DNA of 64,000 nucleotides from assembly GCF_003669035.1 (NCBI RefSeq), contig NZ_CP033070.1, forward strand, positions 620,001 through 684,000, in the 5' to 3' direction. Under the pieces are notes generated by a model. It ran no database searches. It was not told the origin of the DNA and was given only the letters and a program-made list of their open reading frames with translations. Within the stretch, counting starts at the first letter, position 1. Each line of letters opens with the position of its first letter. Below are positions 33,503 to 44,472 of the stretch, piece after piece. The position numbers and the translations under genes were made by a program. Source of the stretch: Chryseobacterium sp. 3008163 (GTDB lineage Bacteria > Bacteroidota > Bacteroidia > Flavobacteriales > Weeksellaceae).

Positions 33503-35440
33503 TTACTTTTTGATTAAACTCATCACCTGATTTTCGCTGTCAGAAATTACTTTCCAGATTTGTTTGAAAGCAGGATAATATTCTTTCGGATAATCTGCAC
33601 TTGCAATTTTATACTCTGAAATCGTAACAATTCTATTTTCTTTTCTTTCTACAGTGTAAGAATAACTAATTTCTTTATCTTCAGTCACAATTTTTTTGCT
33701 TTTTGGTAAATCTGCAACTTCATATCCTTCCGGAATTTCAATTTCAACAATTTTTGTCTTACTAATTGGTGAGATAAAATCAATCATGTATTTTCTTTCT
33801 TCCTGCTGATCAAAATCGTTAGTCGTTTGGTGCAAAAATAAAAGCGGGTTGATGATTTTTCTTTTGCCTAAATTATCAATCATATTACTTGATGTAAAAC
33901 TCATGGTAGATCTGAACTCTCCACCCTCTAAAACTCTTGAATTGATATTATCAAAATCAACTGAAAAATTTTCCTTGTACTGTTTTTTGTATTTATCAGG
34001 GTTTTCATCAAAACTTTCTTTTGCATTGAGAGCCAACAAACCTTCATCTTGATCCTGATATTGACCTGTTACAGTACCGTCAGGATTTATTTTCGCCTTA
34101 GTTGTATGACTATTATAACTTTCTTTAATATTATTCAATGAAATAATCTCCGCCTTTTCATCTCTCAACAAAAGTCCATTGCTATTCCAAACTCTGCCAG
34201 GAAGAATTCCTTCTTTAGACTGCTTTGAAGTGGCATCAAAAAGATAAATATTTTTGTTAATTTCTGCTGCGACGATCACATAATTGAAGTTTCCGATATT
34301 AGGAAACGTAAGATTTACATATCCATTTCTCACCGTGGAAATCAAGATTGGATATGTTTTTATGCCCTGACTTCTCAGCATATTAATCAACATTAAATTA
34401 AGATCACCAGTATTTCCTGTTTTTGTTTTTGCAAGTTCTTTTATTCCTGTTTCTGCATAAAAACCATTGGTCTCGTTCCAAGTGTAAGAATTTTTAACAA
34501 AATCAAAAATAGCATTTGCTTTCTTCACTTCATCTTTTTCTTCGGAAATATCTTTTGGAATAAGATCCTTTACCAATTTTTCTTTTTTATATTGTAAACC
34601 AAAATACTCATGATCCCACAGTTTTTTTCTGATATCTTCCCAAGTAGATGAATAAGTTTTCAAACCATTATTAAAAAATGTAGAATGAAGTTCAGCTCTA
34701 ATTTTAGTTCTGTAATTATCATTGTTCTTTACAAATTTTTCAGACTTAAATGCTTTCACATTTTCATATCCAAATCTGTAAGTTTTAGAATCTACACCGT
34801 ATAAAAATTCTTCACTTATTTTTTTATATTTAGGAGTCAAACCACCAGTAAAATCAATATTATAAGACATATTACTAGGCACATCGAATACATATTCCGA
34901 ATATTGCGAAGGAGTATCCAATTCAATATAAATTAATGGAATCTCATACATGAATGGTGTAGATACATCATACTGATATTCAATCACAGAACCATTTTTG
35001 ATATTAGGAAAAGCATATTTGTTTACCGTAATATATTTGTTTTCTTTTGATTTAAACGTTGAACTTTTATCGACTTTTGTTTCTACAATTTTATTGTCTT
35101 CAAGATTATAGACATACGCTTTTATCGAACTGAGCACTTCTCTACTTCCAGAATTATTGTTATAAAGAGATATATCTAAATCTAACAAATCTTCGGATTT
35201 ATCTTTTTCATAAATCTTTATCCTGTATGCAAAACTTTTAATTAATTGTCCGTGTGAAGGATCTATTCGATAATGTATTGATCGATACAGAATTTCCGCA
35301 GGAGCCTTTTCGTCAATGCTGGATTTTGTTTTCTTTAAATCTTCAATCGTGAATTTTGGCATTTTAAGGAACTCATGCTTTTGTGCAATAAGCATTATGT
35401 TCATAGCGCTTACACAAAAAATTAGAACAATTTTTTTCAT
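33503..35440 (-). CDS. DUF3857/transglutaminase-like exported protein, catalytic residues missing
   Basis: 645 residues with a signal peptide (KKIVLIFCVSAMNIMLIAQ). N-terminal DUF3857 domain (KDKSEDLLDLDISLYNN through NGSVIEYQYDVSTPFM), then a transglutaminase-like core, then a DUF3858-like beta domain. At the position of the catalytic GDCKGL of its neighbour this protein has GDLNLML, and the histidine segment GNHVIL is GNFNYVIV, so Cys and His are both replaced. It is probably a non-catalytic paralogue. Encoded 45 bases behind its paralogue, same strand. Confidence 0.82.
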   Translation of the reverse strand: MKKIVLIFCVSAMNIMLIAQKHEFLKMPKFTIEDLKKTKSSIDEKAPAEILYRSIHYRIDPSHGQLIKSFAYRIKIYEKDKSEDLLDLDISLYNNNSGSREVLSSIKAYVYNLEDNKIVETKVDKSSTFKSKENKYITVNKYAFPNIKNGSVIEYQYDVSTPFMYEIPLIYIELDTPSQYSEYVFDVPSNMSYNIDFTGGLTPKYKKISEEFLYGVDSKTYRFGYENVKAFKSEKFVKNNDNYRTKIRAELHSTFFNNGLKTYSSTWEDIRKKLWDHEYFGLQYKKEKLVKDLIPKDISEEKDEVKKANAIFDFVKNSYTWNETNGFYAETGIKELAKTKTGNTGDLNLMLINMLRSQGIKTYPILISTVRNGYVNLTFPNIGNFNYVIVAAEINKNIYLFDATSKQSKEGILPGRVWNSNGLLLRDEKAEIISLNNIKESYNSHTTKAKINPDGTVTGQYQDQDEGLLALNAKESFDENPDKYKKQYKENFSVDFDNINSRVLEGGEFRSTMSFTSSNMIDNLGKRKIINPLLFLHQTTNDFDQQEERKYMIDFISPISKTKIVEIEIPEGYEVADLPKSKKIVTEDKEISYSYTVERKENRIVTISEYKIASADYPKEYYPAFKQIWKVISDSENQVMSLIKK

Positions 35441-35485
35441 CTTATGATTTTTTTGAAATTAGGATTTTTGAGTTATCTGCGTTCA

Positions 35486-37336
35486 TTATTTTTTTCTGAA
35501 ACTTACATAATCGTTGTACTTTTCTTTAGAATAAATCCCTTTTTTAATATTTACATTTCTTTTTACAATAATTTTATCGTCTTTCTTCTCAAAAGTAATG
35601 GTGTAGATTCCAAAGTCTGAAGCTAAAAGACCGTTTTCTGGCATCTCTTCAACAACATAGTTTGCTGGAATTTGGTAGACAATTTCATACTCATCTTCGT
35701 AAGAAAATCTGTTTTCAAAAGGCAGCTGACGGTTTTCATCGGTATGATAAAAACCAGTAGAATAAATAGGTACTGCTCTGAAAATAAAACTATCACCCAT
35801 CATTTTAGAATAATTGGTCGCTTTAAAATTTAAATCAAAATCAATTGAAGCTAAATCTTTATTGTTGACAAAATTATTCATCTCCACATTTTCAAAATTC
35901 AGATGAGAAAACTTAGATTTTACAGCGTCATTCTTATCTTTCTGAGAAAGTGAAACATAAGATAAATTAAAGTCATACTGATTTCCGGTATATGTAAATT
36001 TCCCTTTTCCCGAAATAGTTTTATCCGGATTGATCTGAATATTCAAAATTTGCTTCTCCTTACTTTGCTGAGCTGTGTAAGAAGGAGTTTCCATGATTTC
36101 AATTCCCGTAGACTTTACCGCTAAAACATTTCTGTCGGTTGTACTATAGCCCAAATGGTTGTAGGCAATATCCTGCGAAGTATTCTCTAGCCAAATATTT
36201 CCTTTTTCTGTGGGAATTACCAAAATCACGTGATTTCCAGCCATTTTAGGAAAATCAACATCGAAACTTACAGGTGAAGAATTTGAATTGATAATTGCAT
36301 AATAAGAAGGAATTCCGGCCTCATCTAAAAGTGTTTTCATGTAATTGGTAAGGCCTTTACAATCGCCATAACCCTTTTTCTGAACCTCATCCGGCATCAT
36401 CGGCTGCCAACCTCCAATTCCTAGAGCGACAAAAATATATCTTGTTTTGCTCTGCATATATTGGTAGATTTTTTTCACCTTATCATCTGTACTTCCTGAG
36501 AGATTGAGCGCAGCAATTTCAGATTTGATTTGTGGTGTAGAAACAGATACAGGAGTCAAAAGATTACTGTAATACCAAAGTCCGAAATCTTTCCATGAAG
36601 TGATATTCCCTTTTTTACCAACCAAACTGAATTGATCTAAAGAAAAACTTACTTTCGGTAAAATTTTCTGTGGATTAGGAACCAACTCTACATTATCAAT
36701 TGCAGGAACATTCTGATAAGAATATGTCTTTTCGTTTCCGTTGTCATTTACTTCTGCAGCCGCATATTTGTATGGAGATTCATAGGTTTTTGAACGTAGA
36801 TTAATTCCTGATTTATTGATGATTTTAAAACTGCTTTTTTCCAAAGAAATATTATAGGAGTTGAATGGAGTAAAATCAGGAATAAAAACAGTGTTCTGAT
36901 CTTTTTGATCATAGCTGAATTCTATCGTGTATGGAAATGTAGAAGGAGTGTACAGAAGAACCATTGCTCTGCTGTCTGAGTAAAATGTCCCTTGAGAATT
37001 GGCTGCCATATCTGTAAAGTCACTCTTAGAATAACTTTTCAGCTTCGCTCCTTTTTCATCATAGACAGTTACTTTCACATTAGAAATGACATCACCTTTT
37101 TCGTAGAAGATCTTTGGAACAGAAAAACTGATAGCATCTTTATTTAAAATAGTGATTACAGATAAATTTCTATAAACAATTTCGTCAATTTTATTGATTT
37201 CAACAATGGTATTTTCATTTCGGATAACGGCACTGGCATTTTTCTTTAATTTATCACTGATTTCTGAGACAGGATAGCTTTGTGCATAATAAATAGACGC
37301 CAAGGAAAAAGCACATAAACAAAGAAATTTCATCAT
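35486..37336 (-). CDS. DUF3857/transglutaminase-like exported protein, catalytic form
   Basis: 616 residues with a signal peptide (FLCLCAFSLASIYYAQS). DUF3857 domain first (ISFSVPKIFYEKGDVISNVK, TIEFSYDQKDQNTVF), then the transglutaminase-like core with Cys in KKGYGDCKGLTNYMKTLL, His in MAGNHVILVIP and the acidic position in IWLENTSQD, then a beta-rich DUF3858 domain. It may cross-link or cleave peptide substrates in the periplasm or cell surface; the substrate is unknown. First of two tandem paralogues, the second of which has lost these residues. Confidence 0.83.
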   Translation of the reverse strand: MMKFLCLCAFSLASIYYAQSYPVSEISDKLKKNASAVIRNENTIVEINKIDEIVYRNLSVITILNKDAISFSVPKIFYEKGDVISNVKVTVYDEKGAKLKSYSKSDFTDMAANSQGTFYSDSRAMVLLYTPSTFPYTIEFSYDQKDQNTVFIPDFTPFNSYNISLEKSSFKIINKSGINLRSKTYESPYKYAAAEVNDNGNEKTYSYQNVPAIDNVELVPNPQKILPKVSFSLDQFSLVGKKGNITSWKDFGLWYYSNLLTPVSVSTPQIKSEIAALNLSGSTDDKVKKIYQYMQSKTRYIFVALGIGGWQPMMPDEVQKKGYGDCKGLTNYMKTLLDEAGIPSYYAIINSNSSPVSFDVDFPKMAGNHVILVIPTEKGNIWLENTSQDIAYNHLGYSTTDRNVLAVKSTGIEIMETPSYTAQQSKEKQILNIQINPDKTISGKGKFTYTGNQYDFNLSYVSLSQKDKNDAVKSKFSHLNFENVEMNNFVNNKDLASIDFDLNFKATNYSKMMGDSFIFRAVPIYSTGFYHTDENRQLPFENRFSYEDEYEIVYQIPANYVVEEMPENGLLASDFGIYTITFEKKDDKIIVKRNVNIKKGIYSKEKYNDYVSFRKK

Positions 37337-37423
37337 GGTATTTAATTTTCCACGAAAATATAAAAAATCTTAATAAAATGTTAAAATATTATCATGAATA
37401 TGAGAATTATTATTTTTTTAACA

Positions 37424-37452
37424 CAAAAAAAAGACTCCATTTGTATGGAGTC
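37424..37452 (-). terminator. Terminator after gyrB
   Basis: Stem GACTCCAT (37433-37440) with ATGGAGTC (37445-37452), 4-nt loop; the A9 run on the plus strand is the T-run of the gyrB transcript. Confidence 0.8.
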
Positions 37453-37477
37453 CTTGAAATATTATTTTAGAAGATAA

Positions 37478-39445
<1,968 letters not shown>

Positions 39446-39642
39446 CTACAAATATCGTGATTTTTTTCGACTTATGAAAGTAATTTACCTCTTAAAATAT
39501 CAGAATTTATCCTAAAATTTGAATGATTCTTTCAACAAAAAAACAATAAAGTTACAATGCAGATTTGAATTGATTGCAATGTTTTAAATCATATAAAGTT
39601 ACCTTAATTTTATCCGTAACTTTCAGCTGAAAAATTAATATT

Positions 39643-40986
39643 ATGGATGATTTCATCGCTGCACGAGCCCAGATGGCACTTTCTTTAGGGTTTCATATTA
39701 TCTTCGCCTGCGTCGGAATGGTAATGCCTTTCCTGATGGCATTTGCCCATTGGAAATATCTGAAAACCGGAAATGAAATTTACAAAGGTCTTACCAAAGC
39801 GTGGAGCAAAGGTGTCGCGATTCTTTTTGCTACCGGAGCCGTTTCAGGAACTATGCTTTCATTTGAATTGGGACTTCTTTGGCCAGGGTTTATGAAGCAT
39901 GCCGGCCCTATTTTTGGAATGCCGTTTTCTCTCGAAGGAACAGCCTTTTTTATCGAAGCCATCGCTATCGGATTTTTTCTTTACGGCTGGGATAAATTCA
40001 ATAAATGGTTTCATTGGTTTTGTGGATTTTTGGTTGGTTTAAGCGGTTTAGCATCAGGAATTTTAGTTGTCGCTGCCAATGCGTGGATGAATTCACCTAC
40101 CGGATTTGATTATATTAATGGAGAATACGTCAATATTGATCCTATTAAAGCAATGTTCAACGAGGCCTGGTTTCCTCAGGCTTTACATATGACAGTAGCT
40201 GCTTTTTGTGCGACCGGATTTGCCGTTGCGGGAGTTCATGCTTTTTTAATTATGAGAAAAAAGAATGTTGAATTTCATACAAAGGCATTCAGAATTGCTG
40301 CTGCTTTTGCTATGATTGGTGCTTTTGGTGCTCCTTTAAGCGGGGATGTTGCAGCAAAATCTGTTGCTGAAAGACAGCCCATCAAATTAGCTGCAATGGA
40401 AGCGCATTTTGAAACAGAAAAAGGTGCAGCTTTCGTGATTGGTGGGATTCCTGATGAAGAAAAAGGTGAAATTAATTATGCTTTAAAAATCCCAAAAGTT
40501 TTAAGTTTTTTAGCCACTAATGATTTTAACGCAGAAATAAAAGGTTTAAATGATTTTCCAAAAGATGAATGGCCACCTGTCGCCGTTGTACATTACGCTT
40601 TCCAGATTATGATTTTCTTTGGTGTGGTGATGATTTGCATTGGAAGTCTGTATCTCTATGCTTTCTTTTTCAAAAAACAATGGCTGAATAAAAACTGGCT
40701 GCTGAAAACATTTCTTTTCGCAACACCTTTCGGATATATTGCCCTAGAAGCTGGCTGGACAGTCACTGAAGTCGGAAGACAACCTTGGATTATTTACGGA
40801 ATTATGAAAACCGTAGATGCTGTGACACCAATGCCCGGAATTCAGTATTCATTTTACTTTTTTACGGCTATTTTTATTTCATTGTCATTGATTATTATTT
40901 TTCTTTTGAGAAGACAAATACAAATGGTTCCCAAACTTTACGACCCGACAGACGCACAATTTAACTCTAAAAACAAAAAATCATGA
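39643..40986 (+). CDS. cydA: Cytochrome bd-type quinol oxidase subunit I
   Basis: Inner-membrane quinol oxidase subunit carrying hemes b558, b595 and d. 447 residues with about nine transmembrane helices. Visible: the N-terminal RAQMALSLGFHIIFACVGM with the heme-ligand His near residue 18, GALSFELGLLWPGFM-like helix, and the family signature EVGRQPWIIYGIM near the C-terminus. The Q-loop is short, as in the CIO-like group. The stop codon overlaps the cydB start (ATGA), so the subunits are translated together. Confidence 0.95.
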   Translation: MDDFIAARAQMALSLGFHIIFACVGMVMPFLMAFAHWKYLKTGNEIYKGLTKAWSKGVAILFATGAVSGTMLSFELGLLWPGFMKHAGPIFGMPFSLEGTAFFIEAIAIGFFLYGWDKFNKWFHWFCGFLVGLSGLASGILVVAANAWMNSPTGFDYINGEYVNIDPIKAMFNEAWFPQALHMTVAAFCATGFAVAGVHAFLIMRKKNVEFHTKAFRIAAAFAMIGAFGAPLSGDVAAKSVAERQPIKLAAMEAHFETEKGAAFVIGGIPDEEKGEINYALKIPKVLSFLATNDFNAEIKGLNDFPKDEWPPVAVVHYAFQIMIFFGVVMICIGSLYLYAFFFKKQWLNKNWLLKTFLFATPFGYIALEAGWTVTEVGRQPWIIYGIMKTVDAVTPMPGIQYSFYFFTAIFISLSLIIIFLLRRQIQMVPKLYDPTDAQFNSKNKKS

Positions 40987-41993
40987 TCTACGTTGTAATT
41001 GGTTTTCTATGGCTTTCCGTATGTCTTTATGTGATTTTGGGTGGTGCTGATTTCGGAGCGGGAATTGTCGAATTAATGACCAAAAAGAAAAACAGAAAAT
41101 ATACCGAAAAAATCATGTACGAGTCGATTGCGCCCGTTTGGGAAGCCAACCACATGTGGCTCATCATTGCGATTGTAATTCTATTTGTTGGCTTTCCCGA
41201 AATCTATACTACGATGTCGACTTACCTTCACATCCCTCTGGTCATGATGCTGGTAGGAATTATTGCGAGAGGAACTGCATTCACCTTCAGACATTATGAT
41301 GCCGTGGAAGACCGATGGCAGATAATTTATACACAGATTTTCTATTATGCGAGTCTTTTAACACCATTTTTCTTAGGTTTAATAGCCGCTGCGACGGTTT
41401 CACAATCGATCAACCCTGACGCAAATAACTTTTTAGATTTGTATGTTTTCAGCTGGCTCAATTGGTTTGGTGTTGCGGTTGGATTATTTACCGTTTCTCT
41501 TTGCGCTTATTTAGCATCCATTTTTTCTTTACGGGAAACCAGTGACAGATTAGAATTAGGCTTAATGATTAAAAAATCACATCAAACAATGATTTTTGTA
41601 GTCGTAACGGGATTGTTGGTCTTTTTTGCTGCTTACTTTTCTGATATTCCTTTAACAAAATGGATTTTTTCTAAACCATTGGGTGTGATGTCGATTTCTT
41701 TTGCAACCGTTGCTTTAGGTTTAATTTTAAGAGCGATGCATAACAGAAAATTACTTCCTGTTAGAGCTTTGGCAGGATTTCAGATTATTATGATTCTTGT
41801 AGCGGCAACCTATCAGCACAATCCGGATATTATTTTATTAGGAAACGGACAACATCTTTCTTTATTAAAACATATCGCAGCTGAAAAAACAATTTCAGCT
41901 TTGGGTTGGGCTTTGGTTTTAGGCTCACTATTTATTTTGCCGTTCTTATTTTATCTGATGTTTTCGTTTACAAAAGCAAAAGGAAAATCTTAA
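40983..41993 (+). CDS. cydB: Cytochrome bd-type quinol oxidase subunit II
   Basis: 336 residues with about eight membrane segments. The start MIYVVIGFLWLSVCLYVILGGADFGAG is the CydB signature; APVWEANHMWLIIAIVILF and RGTAFTFRHYD follow. It forms the heterodimer with CydA; the gene overlaps cydA by 4 bases. No cydC/D assembly genes or small CydX-like frame are evident immediately after the stop, where the convergent OmpA-domain gene ends 3 bases on. Confidence 0.95.
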   Translation: MIYVVIGFLWLSVCLYVILGGADFGAGIVELMTKKKNRKYTEKIMYESIAPVWEANHMWLIIAIVILFVGFPEIYTTMSTYLHIPLVMMLVGIIARGTAFTFRHYDAVEDRWQIIYTQIFYYASLLTPFFLGLIAAATVSQSINPDANNFLDLYVFSWLNWFGVAVGLFTVSLCAYLASIFSLRETSDRLELGLMIKKSHQTMIFVVVTGLLVFFAAYFSDIPLTKWIFSKPLGVMSISFATVALGLILRAMHNRKLLPVRALAGFQIIMILVAATYQHNPDIILLGNGQHLSLLKHIAAEKTISALGWALVLGSLFILPFLFYLMFSFTKAKGKS

Positions 41994-41995
41994 AG

Positions 41996-42820
41996 CTATT
42001 TTTTAGTTAAAACCAATTCTACTCTACGGTTTTTGATTCGGTCGGCTTCTGTAATTTCAGGGTAAACGACCGGATTGAGATGGCCGAGACCTTTTACCAT
42101 AATTCTATTCTTCTCAATACCTTGTTTCAGCAAATAGTCTTTGATTGCAGTAGCTCTCGTCCATGAAAGATTGAATGTTTTTAAATCAATATCTTCACCA
42201 TCGAAATTCTCGTAATCGCAGCAAATATGACCTTGCAACTCAACCTCAAGACTTTGATTTTCTTTTAATATTTTTGAAAGTCTCAGCAGATTTGTATTTC
42301 CGTTCGGAAGCCAGAAGTGACGCCCACCAATGAAATTCACATCAGGAAGTGAAAAAGTATCTTTCACTTTCATCATTGCAATTTTCGTATTGAGAAAACT
42401 AGGATAGGCTTTTCTCGAAATTTTTTCTCCAGGAGCGAATGATTTTTCAATAAAAACATCTACTCTTCTGTTTTTTTCTCGAAGATCTTCTGTACTGTTG
42501 TCGTTGATTTGTTTTTCTACACCCAAACCAACTGTAGTTTGCAATTTAATCTTGCTCGAAATTTTTCCTTTTAAATATTCACTAACTGCATTTGCACGGT
42601 TTTCTGATAATTTTTTATTGAGTGAAAGATTTCCTGAAGGATCACAATTTCCAAAAATTCTGAATGTGAGATTACTTTTCAACAGGGCTAAACTATCCAA
42701 CTTGTTTTTAGATTCCTGATTGAGTACATAACTGTTATTTTTAAAATAGACAGAAGAAAGCATTTGTGCGCTGTTCAGACTATAAAATGAAAAGAATATA
42801 AAGAAAAAAATAAGTTTCAT
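41996..42820 (-). CDS. Protein with two OmpA-like peptidoglycan-binding domains
   Basis: 274 residues with a signal peptide (FFFIFFSFYSLNSAQM). Two OmpA-C domains in tandem: the first (about residues 20-130) has SVYFKNNSYVLNQESKNKLD, GNCDPSG, LSENRANAVSEYL and REKNRRVDVFIE; the second (about 150-274) has LQGHICCDYE, LSWTRATAIKDYLLKQGI, VKGLGHLNPV and DRIKNRRVELVL. No barrel precedes them. It would be a soluble or loosely held periplasmic peptidoglycan-binding protein. The second domain carries a CC pair that the first lacks. Convergent with cydB. Confidence 0.82.
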   Translation of the reverse strand: MKLIFFFIFFSFYSLNSAQMLSSVYFKNNSYVLNQESKNKLDSLALLKSNLTFRIFGNCDPSGNLSLNKKLSENRANAVSEYLKGKISSKIKLQTTVGLGVEKQINDNSTEDLREKNRRVDVFIEKSFAPGEKISRKAYPSFLNTKIAMMKVKDTFSLPDVNFIGGRHFWLPNGNTNLLRLSKILKENQSLEVELQGHICCDYENFDGEDIDLKTFNLSWTRATAIKDYLLKQGIEKNRIMVKGLGHLNPVVYPEITEADRIKNRRVELVLTKK

Positions 42821-42878
42821 AATTTTAGTTTTTCTTACAACGGCGAAATATCATTTTGTAGTTTATACTGAACAAAAA

Positions 42879-42903
42879 AAATCCCGAAAATTTCAGGATT
42901 TTA
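42879..42903 (-). terminator. Terminator after the sorting-tail protein gene
   Basis: Hairpin AAATCCCGAAA / TTTCAGGATTT with a near-zero loop and one mismatch, T-run on the minus strand. Confidence 0.6.
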
Positions 42904-42917
42904 TAATTTATTTAAAA

Positions 42918-44363
42918 CTAATTTTTAATTCCTTTCTTGGAAATTATTTGATTTTGCTCTGTAGTGATTTTAATAAAATAAACTCCTTTTTCCAGCATAG
43001 AAGTATTGATGTTTTTTGTTGCGTTTGCTTTTAACACTGAACGTCCTGCTTCGTCATAAATTTCCACCGATTTTATTTTTTCATTGGTGTTTAAATTTAA
43101 TCCATTTTTGAAAGGATTATTAAAATTTAATGAATTTTCATTTTGTGAAATAGTATTCGTAGCCAATGTAGACTGACCAAAAATATACCTCGCAATTTTA
43201 TTATCAAAAAAAACATACAAGTAATTGTCTTTCACAATCATTCGCATATACTCAGGATGAGTATAAGTCACATCAGATAAAGGATAGAAAAAATTATTAT
43301 TAATCGTTACGGTATTTCCAGAGGGAGAAAATCCTCTGATTCCGATTTTACCTACTCCCGCTGTCTCAAATTCTGAGGAAACCAATATCGTATTTCCGTA
43401 AAGAAGAGGTCTTCGTTCTCCACCAAGATAATCATCCCCGTTATATGTAAAAGAATTATCAAACTCAATAACTCCATTTGTACCAAACCCTAAATCTAAG
43501 TTACCTTGCGAGTTTGTTTTTGTTAATTGAGAGTAACCATCTAAACCATCAACTTTATTAATAAATGAATTGTCTTGGTCATTTATCAAAACACTGCCAC
43601 TGTAAAAATCATAATTTAAACTAGCAGTGGAATGCCTAATTTGCGCATATCCGTTTTGACCATACGATAAGTCTAAACTTCCGGTATTCAAATTTATTTT
43701 TCTTATAGTTGAGAATTGCCCAATAGCGATTACATTTTCGTACACAGCATTATCTTTATAAAAAAGTAAGTATCCATAATCGTACAAAGAATTATTAACT
43801 GAAGAGCTTAAAGTTAAAGTACCATTAGTACCATAAGAAGCATCTACAGTACCGTTTGAGAGAAATTTCTCAATATTTGTATCATTTCTTGAAATGATTT
43901 TTCCGTCAGGAAGTACAAACTTATAAGACCAATTTCCTGTTGTCAACATTCCGTTATTTCCAAAAGAAGAATCTATCTGACCATTTGAAAGGAACTTATT
44001 TCCTGAAAGCAAATAAAAAAAATCATTCTGTGAATGGAAATAGTAAGATTCTAACTCCGGAACAGATACTTCACCGTTATTACCAAAAGTATTGTCAATA
44101 GTTCCGTTATGATTCAATCGAATATATCTTGTAGAAGTAGGAATTCCGTTCAATTGATCTCCATAAGGATAACTTAGAAAAATTTTATCTCCCTGAAACA
44201 TTGACTTTTTATCAATATCACGATCTTCTACCATCAGAAATTGATTAGGTGTGGTAATTTGTACAACCCCATTATTTCCGAAGCTTAAATCTTTAGTAAG
44301 AGTAATCTGTGCATAAGAATATGCAAACCCACATGCAAGAACTGCAGTAATTATTTTTTTCAT
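42918..44363 (-). CDS. Secreted delta-60 repeat protein with type IX sorting tail
   Basis: 481 residues with a signal peptide (KKIITAVLACGFAYSYAQ). Repeats of the form D-x-x-FGxNG-x occur about every 40-60 residues (DNTFGNNGEV, DSSFGNNGML, DASYGTNGTL, DLSYGQNGYA, DLGFGTNGVI), the delta-60 repeat pattern, probably a beta-propeller. The C-terminal ~75 residues (NNPFKNGLNLNTNEKIKSVE, GVYFIKI, ISKKGIKN) are a type A sorting domain for the type IX secretion system, so it is exported to the surface or medium. Function unknown. Confidence 0.85.
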   Translation of the reverse strand: MKKIITAVLACGFAYSYAQITLTKDLSFGNNGVVQITTPNQFLMVEDRDIDKKSMFQGDKIFLSYPYGDQLNGIPTSTRYIRLNHNGTIDNTFGNNGEVSVPELESYYFHSQNDFFYLLSGNKFLSNGQIDSSFGNNGMLTTGNWSYKFVLPDGKIISRNDTNIEKFLSNGTVDASYGTNGTLTLSSSVNNSLYDYGYLLFYKDNAVYENVIAIGQFSTIRKINLNTGSLDLSYGQNGYAQIRHSTASLNYDFYSGSVLINDQDNSFINKVDGLDGYSQLTKTNSQGNLDLGFGTNGVIEFDNSFTYNGDDYLGGERRPLLYGNTILVSSEFETAGVGKIGIRGFSPSGNTVTINNNFFYPLSDVTYTHPEYMRMIVKDNYLYVFFDNKIARYIFGQSTLATNTISQNENSLNFNNPFKNGLNLNTNEKIKSVEIYDEAGRSVLKANATKNINTSMLEKGVYFIKITTEQNQIISKKGIKN

Positions 44364-44413
44364 CTTAGGTGTGTTTTTTTCCTAAGAGCAAAGCTAATAA
44401 AAATTAATCACAT

Positions 44414-44458
44414 AAAAATGAAAAAAAGCGAACTTTAAGTTCGCTTTTTTTCATTTTT
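44414..44458 (-). terminator. Long terminator after lysS
   Basis: A perfect 22-bp stem (44414-44435 with 44437-44458) around a single T; core AAAGCGAACTT/AAGTTCGCTTT. Symmetric enough to act in both directions; lysS lies on one side, the 5' end of the sorting-tail gene on the other. Confidence 0.8.
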
Positions 44459-44472
44459 ATTTCTATTTGATT

